64,000 bases of DNA from Haliscomenobacter hydrossis DSM 1100 (GTDB lineage: Bacteria; Bacteroidota; Bacteroidia; Chitinophagales; Saprospiraceae), in assembly GCF_000212735.1 (NCBI RefSeq), contig NC_015510.1, positions 6,449,001-6,513,000 on the forward strand, written 5' to 3'. Under the pieces are notes generated by a model that had not been told where the DNA came from, ran no database searches, and saw only the letters and a program-made list of their open reading frames with translations. Made by a program: the position numbers and the translations under genes. Of the stretch, positions 27,414 to 36,235 are shown piece after piece. Within the stretch, counting starts at the first letter, position 1, and each line of letters begins with the position of its first letter.

Positions 27414-27823
27414 CACTCCTTGTCCACCAATTCCAGCCAATCCACGATGATCTTCTGCAAAGCCCCTTGTTTTGCTTGTACATCCTCCGTGTCTTTGAAA
27501 ACTGCAATCCGTCTACCGTCTTTATAATCCCCTTCAAGCAGCCCTGATTGGTCATTTACTTTTGCCCCACTTGGAAATACCAGCATGATTCGCCCTTTGT
27601 GCAGGTTCATTACAATCAGGTCCCTTTTGTATTCTTTGGGGTCAAATTCCTTCATTTCTCCGGTGTAATAAAAACTTGGATTGTTCCATTTTATCCTTTC
27701 GCCAATTTCGGGGTCGGTGCTTAAGATAATTTGCCGCAAGGTTTCAACAATTTGGCCCACGCTTGGCTCAAGCTCTTGGATGTGTTCGGTTACTTGTTCC
27801 TGGTCGCTGAGTTTGGCCTTCAT
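27413..27823 (-). CDS. DUF1801 domain protein
   Basis: 136 aa, a small cytoplasmic protein of the DUF1801 (YdhG-like) family: helices around VTEHIQELEPSVGQIVETLRQ, the conserved IKWNNPSFYY, then beta strands (RDLIVMNLHKGRIMLVFPSG) and the FKDTEDVQAKQGALQKIIVDW end. Family members are of unknown function and are often near stress or regulatory genes. It is a single gene on the minus strand, convergent with katG. Confidence 0.75.
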   Translation of the reverse strand: MKAKLSDQEQVTEHIQELEPSVGQIVETLRQIILSTDPEIGERIKWNNPSFYYTGEMKEFDPKEYKRDLIVMNLHKGRIMLVFPSGAKVNDQSGLLEGDYKDGRRIAVFKDTEDVQAKQGALQKIIVDWLELVDKE

Positions 27824-27923
27824 GGTTGTGTGGCGGTTTGTTGAAAAAACATTTTGTGTCTGTAAAAGTATTAATAACTTTTTGTTTGTCCAATTTTAAT
27901 TTTTCAAATCATAATCCTTTCAT

Positions 27924-30356
27924 TTATTCGCTCCGCAAACTCTCCACCGGGTTGGCCAGCGCTGCTTTCACCGATTGAAAACCAACCGTCAAAAACGCAA
28001 TCACCACCGCCGCTGCACCAGCAAGGGCAAACATCCACCATTGCATGTCAATCCGGTAGGCGAAATCTGCCAGCCATTGCTGCATAAAATAATAGGCGAT
28101 TGGTGAGGCAATGACAATGGCTACGACCACCAATTTCAAAAAGTCTTTGGTCAAAAGCCCGGTGATGCCCGCAACGGTTGCCCCGAGCACTTTGCGGATG
28201 CCGATTTCTTTGGTGCGATTCAGCGTCGAAAGGGCGGCCAAACCAAATAAGCCCAAACAGGCCAGAAATACGGCAATGCCGCCAGCCCAAGCAATGGTTG
28301 TGCTCATGCGGGATTCGGCGATGTAAGATTTCTGAAGATTTTCGTCCAAAAAAATATAGCGGAAAGGCAAAATCGGCTCCGCATTGGCCCACGCGGCCTG
28401 CATTTGGCTAAGTGCCTGTTGGGGGTCTCCCGGAGCGATGCGCACAAAAAACTGTTGTGGCAAGCGGCCATGTGACATGAATAGCATCGGGTATACCTTT
28501 TCGTGGAGCGAACGGAAATGATAATCCCGCACTACACCAACCACCACGGGGTTGAGCTTGGGGTCGGCCACATTGTAGCCAGTGAGTACTTGGCCGAGCG
28601 CAGTTTCGTTGGTCCAACCTAAATGACGTACCGCAGTTTCATTGAGGATAACCGAAGTCACCGTGTCCTGCGCCCGGTTGGGGTCAAAATTTCGCCCGGA
28701 TACGAGGGCTAGTTTCAGCACGCGGAGGTATTCCGAGTCAATAAAATGTTCAAAAATATCGGTGGTTTTTCCTTGATACTCAAAGCGGGTATTGCCCGCA
28801 ATTGTACCCGCGCCGAGCGAAAATTCTGCACCCCCGACCCCGGCAACTTCTGGACGATTGGCCAGTGATTGACGAAAACGGGCGAGGGTTTTAGTCGGGT
28901 CGGATGTGCCACTGGCATTCACCACCACGACGTTTTCACGGTCAAACCCCAGGTCTTTCGAGCGCAAAAAATTCATCTGCCACAGCATGATGAAAGTGCA
29001 GGCCATGAAACCAACCGAAAGCACGAATTGAAAAGTGACCAGCGATTTGGTGAACCAGTTTTCCCCACCAATTTTCAATTTGCTTTTTAAGGTTTCGAGC
29101 GGCGAAAAACCAGACAATACAAAGGCCGGGTAACTGCCCGCCAAAACGCCGACTACCAAGGCCAGCCCCGGGACCAGCCAAAATAGCTCGGGGAATTGTT
29201 TAAAATCAAAGCTTAATTGTTTGTCTGAAAGGTTGTTAAAAACAGGCAGCAGCACTGCGGCCAGGGCTATGCCTAACGCCATTGAAACACAACTGAGCAA
29301 AATGGCCTCCACCAGATATTGCCTGGACAGTTGCCCCCGGCTCGCGCCAACAATCTTGCGTACCCCGATTTCGCGCGCTCGACCTGCTGAACGACCAATG
29401 GATAGCGTTGTAAAATTGATACAGGCGATGAGCAAAATAATGCCACCGATGGCCAACAAAATCAGCGATAGAGAAGGATTTACGCCTAAATTTGGGTCGT
29501 GGTGCAGCGACTGAATGGGCAAGAGGGCGAAGGTAACGGGCGGCTCAGGTTTGTTCCACAGACCAGCGGTGCGGAGTGATTTTTCTACATCGGGATAGTA
29601 TTTCAGGAAAAACTGATCCATCCGCGCCTGGTTTTTTGGCAAGCCAGAGCCAGGACGCAACTCAACAAAAGTTTGCATCGACAATTGACCCCAGTTCGTT
29701 GCGGCAGCCCTGCCGCGTTCGCTGTTAGCGAATTTTTCAAAGGGCATTAAAATGCCAAACTGTAGGCTCGAATTGGAGGGTAAATCCTGCACGACAGAGG
29801 AGACCGTAAAAGGCTCAAAATGAGTGCCCCCGGCTACATTGATTTCCAGGGTTTTGCCCATTGGGTTGGATTCCCCGAACAGTTTTTGCGCCATTTTTTC
29901 GGTCAAAACCACGTTGTTCGCCGCGGCAAGCGCCGCGGCTGCATTCCCGTATAAAAAAGGAAAACTGAATAGCTCGAAAAACGCAGGATCGGCAAAGCAA
30001 GCCTGTTCTTCTACCACGCCGTTTTGGGTGCGCACCAAAAAGGTTTCGCCTGCACCCTGTAATCGCGCAAAGCGTTCAACATCGGGCAAATCGGCTTTCA
30101 AGGCCGGACCAAGCGGCATCGGCAAATGGCTCATTTTTTGGGCGGGCTGGCCACTGATCTCCCCGATGGCTTCATAAACCGCGTACAAACGATTGGCTTT
30201 CGCATGAAAACGGTCAAAACTGTACTCGTTGATGACGTCCAGCAAAAACAGTGCGAAACAGGCCAAACCGACGGAAAGGCCTACAATGTTGATGACGGAG
30301 ATGCCTTTGTTTTTCCACAAGGAACGGAAGGCGATGGTAAGGTAATTTTGAATCAT
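27924..30356 (-). CDS. MacB/FtsX-type ABC transporter permease without its own ATPase
   Basis: 810 aa from the ATG at 30356, chosen because MIQNYLTIAFRSLWKNKG is the standard start of this group. TM1 is near residues 20-42; a large periplasmic MacB_PCD domain follows, then three TM segments with the FtsX signature (FTTLSIGRSAGRAREIGVRKIVGASRG), a second periplasmic domain, and a second FtsX block (NRTKEIGIRKVLGATV) ending NPVESLRSE. Tandem MacB-FtsX permeases like this work with a separate ATPase and move peptides, lipids or lipoproteins, or act as mechanotransmitters. No ATPase gene is adjacent. Palindrome copy 2 lies upstream. Confidence 0.85.
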   Translation of the reverse strand: MIQNYLTIAFRSLWKNKGISVINIVGLSVGLACFALFLLDVINEYSFDRFHAKANRLYAVYEAIGEISGQPAQKMSHLPMPLGPALKADLPDVERFARLQGAGETFLVRTQNGVVEEQACFADPAFFELFSFPFLYGNAAAALAAANNVVLTEKMAQKLFGESNPMGKTLEINVAGGTHFEPFTVSSVVQDLPSNSSLQFGILMPFEKFANSERGRAAATNWGQLSMQTFVELRPGSGLPKNQARMDQFFLKYYPDVEKSLRTAGLWNKPEPPVTFALLPIQSLHHDPNLGVNPSLSLILLAIGGIILLIACINFTTLSIGRSAGRAREIGVRKIVGASRGQLSRQYLVEAILLSCVSMALGIALAAVLLPVFNNLSDKQLSFDFKQFPELFWLVPGLALVVGVLAGSYPAFVLSGFSPLETLKSKLKIGGENWFTKSLVTFQFVLSVGFMACTFIMLWQMNFLRSKDLGFDRENVVVVNASGTSDPTKTLARFRQSLANRPEVAGVGGAEFSLGAGTIAGNTRFEYQGKTTDIFEHFIDSEYLRVLKLALVSGRNFDPNRAQDTVTSVILNETAVRHLGWTNETALGQVLTGYNVADPKLNPVVVGVVRDYHFRSLHEKVYPMLFMSHGRLPQQFFVRIAPGDPQQALSQMQAAWANAEPILPFRYIFLDENLQKSYIAESRMSTTIAWAGGIAVFLACLGLFGLAALSTLNRTKEIGIRKVLGATVAGITGLLTKDFLKLVVVAIVIASPIAYYFMQQWLADFAYRIDMQWWMFALAGAAAVVIAFLTVGFQSVKAALANPVESLRSE

Positions 30357-30406
30357 ACTTTGTATTAGTAAAAATAAGATGTTCAAGCAATGTGCCAAGT
30401 ATTCAA

Positions 30407-30528
30407 AGGGGCGAAAAAAAATAAGTGTTTCATTTTGCCAAAGGATTAGATAAGTAAACGGTTCATTTTAAGTTTCTTATCTGATCCTTTGGCTCAGGGA
30501 AAATGAACACTTATTTTTGCCCCACTAC
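30407..30528. repeat. Long palindromic repeat, copy 2
   Basis: 122 bp with the same organisation as copies 1 and 3: left end GGGGCGAAAAAAAATAAGTG, inner arms AAGGATTAGATAAG / CTTATCTGATCCTT, right end CACTTATTTTTGCCCCACTAC. Substitutions in the inner arms are partly compensatory (GATAAG paired with CTTATC where copy 1 has GCTAAG/TTAGC). It lies 50 bp upstream of the permease start and downstream of the YrdC-like gene. Confidence 0.8.
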
Positions 30529-30635
30529 AACGCAATGATAATGAATATTTTAAAATAATTTTATTCAAAAAAAGCGTCCGAAACTGGACTGGAAGTGTTC
30601 AATTTCGGACGAAGGGATGGGGGATAATATTTCAA

Positions 30636-31355
30636 CTAGGCAAAAGCCAAACTTTCAGCAAACAACCTTTCTGGTAAACGACGCATGATGGCTTCCTCTC
30701 CTGGCCCGTGCCGCTCAATCGTTGCCTGATCGTCTTTAAAGTAAAAAATAGGGTAGGAGCCATTTTCTCCTGGAGCCGCTTCACAACGAATCACCAGGGA
30801 TAAGTGGCGCTGCCGCGCAAAACGATAGGCGCGATCCCAATCGGTGATGGATCCCAGGCTGTCGCCACTCAAATTGGCACTGGTGCAGAGGGGCGCGCTG
30901 AAAGTATGACCACAAAAGAGCGCAGGGTCGGCCTGCTGCGCAAAGCTTTGCTCAACGGCTTTGAACAAGTCCCGATGGGGGCCGTCTACCAAAACGCCCT
31001 GATGGGTGCCCGCCCGCACCGCAGCTGAATTAAAGCTGGAGCGCCCAATCGCAAAACGAATAAAAGCACCCGTCAAGCGGTTTAAATCTTCAGCCCGCTT
31101 CAGTTCATGGGGCAATGACCCCGGGCTGGCCAGGGCATGGAATTTTTGAATGTCGCCAATCGCGGTGCCGTAATTTTTTTGCGGCAAGCGCAATTTGGTT
31201 TGGTTGAGGCTCTCGACACCTTTTGGGGTAGCGGGTGCCAGCAGTACAAATACAGCGGGCATTTGCAGGAGCAGCACTCCTTCTTTGGAATGCAGGGCTT
31301 CCAGTGCAGCGGGAATGGCTTCTTGATCGAGGATTGATATTTCGCGCAATTTCAT
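30636..31355 (-). CDS. Divergent YrdC/Sua5-like protein
   Basis: 239 aa. The YrdC fold is suggested by KLRLPQKNYG, AFIRFAIGRSSFN, GVLVDGP and especially CTSANLSGDSLGSITDW, the family's conserved substrate-pocket loop. Canonical TsaC/Sua5 enzymes make threonylcarbamoyl-AMP for tRNA t6A. This protein lacks the usual N-terminal PTDTVYGLG motif, so it is probably a paralog with a changed substrate rather than the housekeeping enzyme. It follows the maleate isomerase-like gene by 24 bp on the same strand and probably shares its transcript. Confidence 0.65.
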   Translation of the reverse strand: MKLREISILDQEAIPAALEALHSKEGVLLLQMPAVFVLLAPATPKGVESLNQTKLRLPQKNYGTAIGDIQKFHALASPGSLPHELKRAEDLNRLTGAFIRFAIGRSSFNSAAVRAGTHQGVLVDGPHRDLFKAVEQSFAQQADPALFCGHTFSAPLCTSANLSGDSLGSITDWDRAYRFARQRHLSLVIRCEAAPGENGSYPIFYFKDDQATIERHGPGEEAIMRRLPERLFAESLAFA

Positions 31356-31379
31356 GTTATTGGGTTTTAGGGGATGAGT

Positions 31380-32180
31380 TTAATTGGTGGTAGCAATCAG
31401 GTGTTCAACGCTGGCCGAACCATTCAGTAAAGAACCATATTGATGGATTCCGGGGGGGAGCCCCAATTTTTTCAAGGTCTGGAATACCGTAGCCGAAGCA
31501 GCGGTAATGACCCGAATGCCCGTGCGTCGTTCGGCTTCTGCCAAAACCGACAAGGAAGGCATCTGTACACAGGCCGAAAGCACAATGGTATCCACGCTAT
31601 GGGGAATGTTATCGAGCAATTGGAGCAAATGTTCAGGATTCAATCGGCCAACGGCGGCGTTGTCTGCCACACTCAAAGACTGGGCGGAAACGACCTCCAG
31701 CCCTTCTTGCTGTAGATAAGTACAAACTTTATCCGTTAGGGCAGGCAGATAGGGTGCGATTAAACCAATGCGACCGGCATTCAAATCGTGTAAGGTGTCT
31801 ACTAAAGCTCCTGCGCTCGTCAGTACTGGCGCAGCAATGCCGGCCTCTTGCAGGGTGTTTTTGAGTCGGGCTTCCGAGCGCCGATGTGCGCCTGGTCCTT
31901 CAACCATGATGGCAACCAAACAGGCGTAAAGCGCAATATCGATCGAGGCATCGGCCAACTCTAAGGCAGCGCGATCGGCCTGGGCATTCATGGCCAAAAG
32001 CTCTTGAGGATCCACCCGCTTCATCCGCACGCGGCTGGAATGAAAACTGAATCGCTCGGGCAGGGAGGCTTCTCTGGCTTTAAAAAGGCAGGGAATTTCC
32101 TGCTCCATCGTTACATTGGAACTGGGCACAATCATGCCGATGCGGATCGGATCGGTGTGGGTTTGAGATGTAGGGTTCAT
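31380..32180 (-). CDS. Maleate cis-trans isomerase / Asp-Glu racemase-family enzyme
   Basis: 266 aa. Two-cysteine racemase fold: Cys87 in LYACLVAIM and Cys204 in LSACVQMPSL, both within sequence contexts characteristic of maleate isomerase rather than of glutamate or hydantoin racemases; IGMIVPSSNVTMEQE at the N-terminus is also typical. Such enzymes convert maleate to fumarate in nicotinate and aromatic degradation, and related ones decarboxylate arylmalonates. No other nicotinate-degradation gene is in the window, so the physiological role is open. Probably co-transcribed with the YrdC-like gene downstream. Confidence 0.75.
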   Translation of the reverse strand: MNPTSQTHTDPIRIGMIVPSSNVTMEQEIPCLFKAREASLPERFSFHSSRVRMKRVDPQELLAMNAQADRAALELADASIDIALYACLVAIMVEGPGAHRRSEARLKNTLQEAGIAAPVLTSAGALVDTLHDLNAGRIGLIAPYLPALTDKVCTYLQQEGLEVVSAQSLSVADNAAVGRLNPEHLLQLLDNIPHSVDTIVLSACVQMPSLSVLAEAERRTGIRVITAASATVFQTLKKLGLPPGIHQYGSLLNGSASVEHLIATTN

Positions 32181-32278
32181 GGTGAAAAATCTGGGTGATT
32201 AAAAGGTGTACCCCGACATGTGTCGCAGGAGTCCATTCCGTACCCAAGATTTTCCATTTTTTTTTAGATGGGCTGAAT

Positions 32279-33553
32279 TTACCTGACTTGTGTAACCACC
32301 GGATAACTATATGCGATCCCCGTCGCGACACTATTGAAATTATCCCCGGATTTGATTTTTTCTTGCCCAAATAATCGAGTGAAAATGTTGCTGAGCGGCC
32401 GGACATACGAAGTGCCACCCGTCATAAAAACCGTATCAATATCACCAAAATCAATGCCTTGGCTTTTTAAAAATGCGTGCAGGTAGGCCTCAATTTTAGC
32501 GACATTTTTGTGGATGATGGCGCACTCAAAGTCTTCAATCGTGATGGACTCATTGATCTGAATGTCAAATTCATTAAAAGCAAAGCTGGAAACATCCTGA
32601 TCGGTTAAGCCAAATTTTGCTTTTTCAATTTGTTTGAAGAGGATATAGCCCAGGTTTTTTTCAATCAAGGTCAACAGGTTTTTTACCCGGTAATCCCGCC
32701 CCGCAGCAAAGTAGGATTTGCTGATGGTGTTGCGCCATTTGTACGAGTCCAGGAAGTTCATTTTTTCCCAGGAACAAATGTTGGTGAAATAGGAGAGGGG
32801 CAAATCAATCCATTTTCCTTCCTCCAATTTTTCCTTCACCCCTCGGCCAAAATGAGGGGTACCCCGGTGCCACATGATGTCTGAATCAAAACTATCGCCC
32901 CCGATGTAAATGCCACCTTTGGCCATCATGTCGCCACTGCGGTCGGGATTGTTGATGGCCTCCGGCCTGAGTTTCATGATGGAAAAATCGGAGGTGCCCC
33001 CACCAAAGTCTGCCACGAGTACCAGTTCTTCTTTGGTGATTTGGCGTTCATAGGTGAATGCTGCGCCGATGGGCTCCATTTGAAAGTAAAAGCTTTCAAA
33101 GCCAGCAATGCGTACGGCCTTGGCCAAACGTTCCTGAGCCAGCTGGTCTTTTTCGGGGTTTTCGTCAAAAACCACGGGGCGGCCAATGACGGCGGTAGTA
33201 ATGTTTTGGCCTAAAAATTCATCGGCTTGTTTTTTGAGGAAGAGCAAAATCAGGGCTACCAAATCCTCGGCTTTGTAGAGTTTGGTGGCGATTTTGGTGC
33301 CTATAAAACTTTTGTTGGGCAGCACCCGCTTGATGGATTTCATAAAGCGGCCTTGCATGCGGCTTTCCACGTACGCCTGCACGGCTGCTTCCCCTACTGA
33401 ATACGTCAGCGGAGCATTATGGATTTGGGCGTCTGGAAAAAACAGTAGGGAAGGGGTGGTGAAAATTTTCAGCACACTGTTCGTTCGGATGTCCAGAATG
33501 GCTAAGGCCGAGTTGGTGGTGCCGAAATCAATACCGTAGATAAAATTGGTCAT
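32279..33553 (-). CDS. Hsp70 ATPase-domain protein (YegD-like)
   Basis: 424 aa. Contains the complete actin/Hsp70 nucleotide-binding fold: phosphate-1 YGIDFGTTNSALAIL (residues 6-20), phosphate-2 LVADFGGGTSDFSIM, adenosine motif FMTGGTSYVRPL, with a long helical insertion in the middle. It ends right after the ATPase, so it lacks the peptide-binding and lid domains of DnaK and resembles YegD-type proteins. Unlike the larger Hsp70-like protein at 21606, it has no EAD-like extension. Its neighbours on the same strand are a DoxX-like gene 23 bp upstream and the isomerase 98 bp downstream. Confidence 0.85.
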   Translation of the reverse strand: MTNFIYGIDFGTTNSALAILDIRTNSVLKIFTTPSLLFFPDAQIHNAPLTYSVGEAAVQAYVESRMQGRFMKSIKRVLPNKSFIGTKIATKLYKAEDLVALILLFLKKQADEFLGQNITTAVIGRPVVFDENPEKDQLAQERLAKAVRIAGFESFYFQMEPIGAAFTYERQITKEELVLVADFGGGTSDFSIMKLRPEAINNPDRSGDMMAKGGIYIGGDSFDSDIMWHRGTPHFGRGVKEKLEEGKWIDLPLSYFTNICSWEKMNFLDSYKWRNTISKSYFAAGRDYRVKNLLTLIEKNLGYILFKQIEKAKFGLTDQDVSSFAFNEFDIQINESITIEDFECAIIHKNVAKIEAYLHAFLKSQGIDFGDIDTVFMTGGTSYVRPLSNIFTRLFGQEKIKSGDNFNSVATGIAYSYPVVTQVR

Positions 33554-33576
33554 GGGGCAAAGGTATTAAAAAGCAC

Positions 33577-33978
33577 TCAGCCTTTCCGCTGCACAAACCC
33601 ATTTGGATACATAATCGAGAGCAGTACCACAATCAGCAAAAAACTATACTCCCAGCCATTGCGACCGCCGCCGATTACAAACCAACCTTCTTTAAAATGC
33701 AACATCACAATGCCCGCCAAAAGGATGGAAATGGTCACCATGGCAGCAGGTTTGATGTATTTATCCAGCAAAAGACAAATGGCAGCAACAACGTGCGATA
33801 GTTTGATGGCCCAAGCCAAAGGCACGCCGATCGGCGCAAAACCAACGGTATTGAGGTACAAACTGCCGAAATTATTGACGTCACCCGTGAAAATACTGGG
33901 TAGGCTGTGGGTCAATAAAATAATTGCAACGGCGGCGCGGAGTAGGAAGGTGGAGTTGGTGAAATTCATGTTGGGCAT
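33577..33978 (-). CDS. DoxX-like small membrane protein
   Basis: 133 aa with four hydrophobic segments (AAVAIILLTHSLPSIF, WAIKLSHVVAAICLLL, AAMVTISILLAGIVML, YSFLLIVVLLSIMYP) and the DoxX-family layout with a GGGRNGWEY loop before the last helix. Function of small DoxX proteins is uncertain; some take part in redox or quinone-linked reactions. It is first in a minus-strand run with the Hsp70 ATPase gene. Palindrome copy 3 ends only 5 bp upstream of the start codon, so its leader must lie inside or be the palindrome. Confidence 0.7.
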   Translation of the reverse strand: MPNMNFTNSTFLLRAAVAIILLTHSLPSIFTGDVNNFGSLYLNTVGFAPIGVPLAWAIKLSHVVAAICLLLDKYIKPAAMVTISILLAGIVMLHFKEGWFVIGGGRNGWEYSFLLIVVLLSIMYPNGFVQRKG

Positions 33979-33983
33979 TGATT

Positions 33984-34105
33984 TAGGGCGATAAAAAAAT
34001 AAATGTTCATTTTGCCAAAGGATCAGCTAAGAAAACGGTTCATTTAAAGTGCCTTAGCTAATCCTTTAGCCTGAAAAAAATGAACATTTATTTTTGCCCC
34101 ACTAC
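33984..34105. repeat. Long palindromic repeat, copy 3
   Basis: 122 bp, same orientation as copy 2: left end TAGGGCGATAAAAAAATAA, inner arms AAGGATCAGCTAAG / CTTAGCTAATCCTT, right end TTATTTTTGCCCCACTAC. It begins 5 bp from the DoxX-like start codon. As an RNA it would form a ~50-bp hairpin directly over the translation start. Confidence 0.8.
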
Positions 34106-34195
34106 TTAGATACGAAAAGGTACACTTTATCCTGAGGATTTCATTCCATACGGTGTGTTTTTTCAATTGCCCAATCCCCAAAATTTATACAAGTG

Positions 34196-35116
34196 CTACA
34201 CTAAAACAGGCTGATGCCACCAGATACCTTTTTTCTCCACATAAGGCCATCCAAAGGCGGTGACATTCAGCAGGATCATTAAGGCTGCAAAATAGTGCAA
34301 ACCCATCACTACACCAATACCCAGGTGCATACAACATACGAGAAGCAGGAAAACGGGGCGGGTTTTACGGAACCAGATAAAGATGGGATAACCCAATTCT
34401 ACCACCAACACCGACCAGCCCAGCACCACTGAAAGCCAAGGCACACTTGCCAACCAGTTCATGTCCAACTGGTAAAATCCGGGTATGGATACCGCCCTCC
34501 AAATGGCCTCGCCGTTCCACCAATGCAAGCCCAAGGATTTTGGAAAGCCACCAAAAAAATAAACCAGACAAAGGTGGAGCTGCAAAACCCGCATGAAAAA
34601 AATGGGAACGGTGCCAGGGTTTTGTGCCCTGCTCCGCAAATAATTGTCCAGGGAATAAAACTTGCCCAGCGGCATGATCACCGCGTAAAACAAGGCTGAG
34701 GTGCTGAAATAATCCATACCATACATGAACATTTTGCCCGAATTGAAAAACATCAGATGGACAAAAAGAGCCAGGATGGACATGAGCCGGGTCTGGAATC
34801 CGATCCCCAACAGGATTAGTACGAGGATAAAAAAGAAAAACAAGGCATAAATGGCCTCAACCTCGTTAACGCCCCATGTTGTCACTGCCTCGCTGAGCCA
34901 AGTGAGCCTTGGCATATAATCCGCCAGTAAAATGGCGGTGACATCCCCCTTTACAAAGCCTTGGCTACCAAAGATATTCAACAGATCCTTGTAAATGGAC
35001 CAAAATTTGACTAAGCAAAAAGTGGCAATAGCAATCCGAAAAAAAGCCAGCACCTTTCCAGAACTGGGTGCAAAGAAAAATTGGTCAACTTGTTGGAAAA
35101 TGTTTTTTATTCTCAT
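34196..35116 (-). CDS. HTTM-domain (vitamin K-dependent carboxylase-like) membrane protein
   Basis: 306 aa, six to eight hydrophobic segments. The pattern SSGKVLAFFRIAIATFCLVKFWSIYKDL, GFVKGDV, then GIGFQTRLMSILALFVHLMF and LHLCLVYFFGGFPKSLGLHWWNGEAIW is that of HTTM proteins, the membrane part of gamma-carboxylases. The lumenal catalytic domain of true carboxylases is absent. The gene for a 190-aa single-pass protein ends 22 bp upstream on the same strand; in this family a small partner is often encoded next to it. Function unknown; envelope location is clear. Confidence 0.75.
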   Translation of the reverse strand: MRIKNIFQQVDQFFFAPSSGKVLAFFRIAIATFCLVKFWSIYKDLLNIFGSQGFVKGDVTAILLADYMPRLTWLSEAVTTWGVNEVEAIYALFFFFILVLILLGIGFQTRLMSILALFVHLMFFNSGKMFMYGMDYFSTSALFYAVIMPLGKFYSLDNYLRSRAQNPGTVPIFFMRVLQLHLCLVYFFGGFPKSLGLHWWNGEAIWRAVSIPGFYQLDMNWLASVPWLSVVLGWSVLVVELGYPIFIWFRKTRPVFLLLVCCMHLGIGVVMGLHYFAALMILLNVTAFGWPYVEKKGIWWHQPVLV

Positions 35117-35138
35117 GGTTTGGGTGGTGTTTTAGGGT

Positions 35139-35711
35139 TTATTCATTGGTTTCACCGTCCAGTTCAAATTCATACCGCACAGATTCGACAAACTTGGAGC
35201 GCTCACCCCGGCGGTAGGCTTCCATACTGGGGTGGATGTGGCTGCCGATCACTACCGTAATTTTATTGTGCCCGGGATTGAGTTCGAGCATACGGATGGC
35301 CCAACCGTAAGCCAACAAGGGCCGGGTTTCTTCAAAGTTCTTAAAGGTATTGAAGTTGACATTGAAGCGATCAAGCCCTTCGCGGGTATTCAGCATGGGC
35401 AAGCTGACTGTAGATTGACCCGCAGGATCCACCAATTCGAATGCAACAGATACCGCGGAAGGTACATTGGGTGCAAAAAGCCCATAGCCCGTATCGATCC
35501 CGGCCAAATGCGCATAAGGTTCCAGAACCTTGGAGATTCCGGTGGGTAGAAAATTTTTAATGGCGGTAAACACGCTTTGACCATTTTTAGAGAGATGGTC
35601 AAAAACTTCTTTCCTTTGGTAACCATTGATTCCGAACAAGTTAAAATTAATGATAATGCTTAGGTGCAGGGCCAAAAAGGCCAAACAGCCGATTTTTTGA
35701 TACTTATTCAT
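35139..35711 (-). CDS. Membrane-anchored hypothetical protein, partner of the HTTM gene
   Basis: 190 aa from the ATG at 35711; longer in-frame versions would run back over the upstream gene and lack coding character. One N-terminal membrane anchor (IGCLAFLALHLSIIINFNLFGI) precedes a soluble part with GYGLFAPNVPSAVSVAFEL, FNTFKNFEETRPLLAYGWAIRML and a C-terminal extra-cytoplasmic-looking beta region. The GYGLFAPN motif is typical of proteins encoded beside HTTM genes in Bacteroidota. Likely forms a complex with the HTTM protein. No catalytic motif recognised. Confidence 0.65.
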   Translation of the reverse strand: MNKYQKIGCLAFLALHLSIIINFNLFGINGYQRKEVFDHLSKNGQSVFTAIKNFLPTGISKVLEPYAHLAGIDTGYGLFAPNVPSAVSVAFELVDPAGQSTVSLPMLNTREGLDRFNVNFNTFKNFEETRPLLAYGWAIRMLELNPGHNKITVVIGSHIHPSMEAYRRGERSKFVESVRYEFELDGETNE

Positions 35712-35794
35712 CCGAATGGTGTTGAAAAAACACGCCCAGTGGGGCCTTAGGAAATTTATTCCCAAAGCCCACTGAGTGCCTAAATTATTTTCGC

Positions 35795-36235
35795 TTAACG
35801 CATGTATTTGCTCACCAAGGCTTTGAGTTGGGCTTGCGTTGCAGGTTTTAGCCCTTTGGCATCCGTTACGTAGTTGACCTTGTAACAATTGTTGTCTGTA
35901 CTGACCTCAGTGCAAGTTACGGCGGCTTGGGCGTTCAGTTTATTGCCCGCAATTTCCTTTATCTTCAGGTTGACCCCAGAAAGACTACCGTAACTTTGGT
36001 TATTACGGTCGGAAATTACCGAAAGTTTGTAGGATGCCTCACTTCCCTTCAGCAGATCCATCAAAGCCGTTTGATCAGCCGGTGACATTTTTAGTGCGGT
36101 AAACAGGTAAGCACCATTTTTTTCCATTACTGCAGGTAGCTTTTCAGCATTGCCTTGTGCCTGCACTTCTGGCGTCACCAAAAAAGTGGCCAATAACACG
36201 ACAAAACCTGCAATCAACTTGATTGAATTGGTCAT
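35795..36235 (-). CDS. Secreted hypothetical protein
   Basis: 146 aa. Signal peptide 1-27 (LVTPEVQAQG), then a small mature domain with KMSPADQTALMDLL, SYKLSVISDRNNQSYGSL and two cysteines (VTCTEVSTDNNCYKV) that could form a disulfide. No family recognised. It is the first gene of a minus-strand unit with the HTTM partner (84 bp gap) and the HTTM protein, and may be a periplasmic component of the same process. Confidence 0.6.
   Translation of the reverse strand: MTNSIKLIAGFVVLLATFLVTPEVQAQGNAEKLPAVMEKNGAYLFTALKMSPADQTALMDLLKGSEASYKLSVISDRNNQSYGSLSGVNLKIKEIAGNKLNAQAAVTCTEVSTDNNCYKVNYVTDAKGLKPATQAQLKALVSKYMR

Noticed and set aside
30636-31355. Housekeeping TsaC/Sua5 enzyme for tRNA t6A
   Set aside because: The N-terminal PTDTVYGLG-type motif is missing, so the gene is called only YrdC-like.
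32279-33553. Second member of the EAD-Hsp70 system
   Set aside because: This Hsp70 begins directly with the phosphate-1 loop and ends after the ATPase; there is no EAD-like extension, so no link to the CHAT protease can be claimed.
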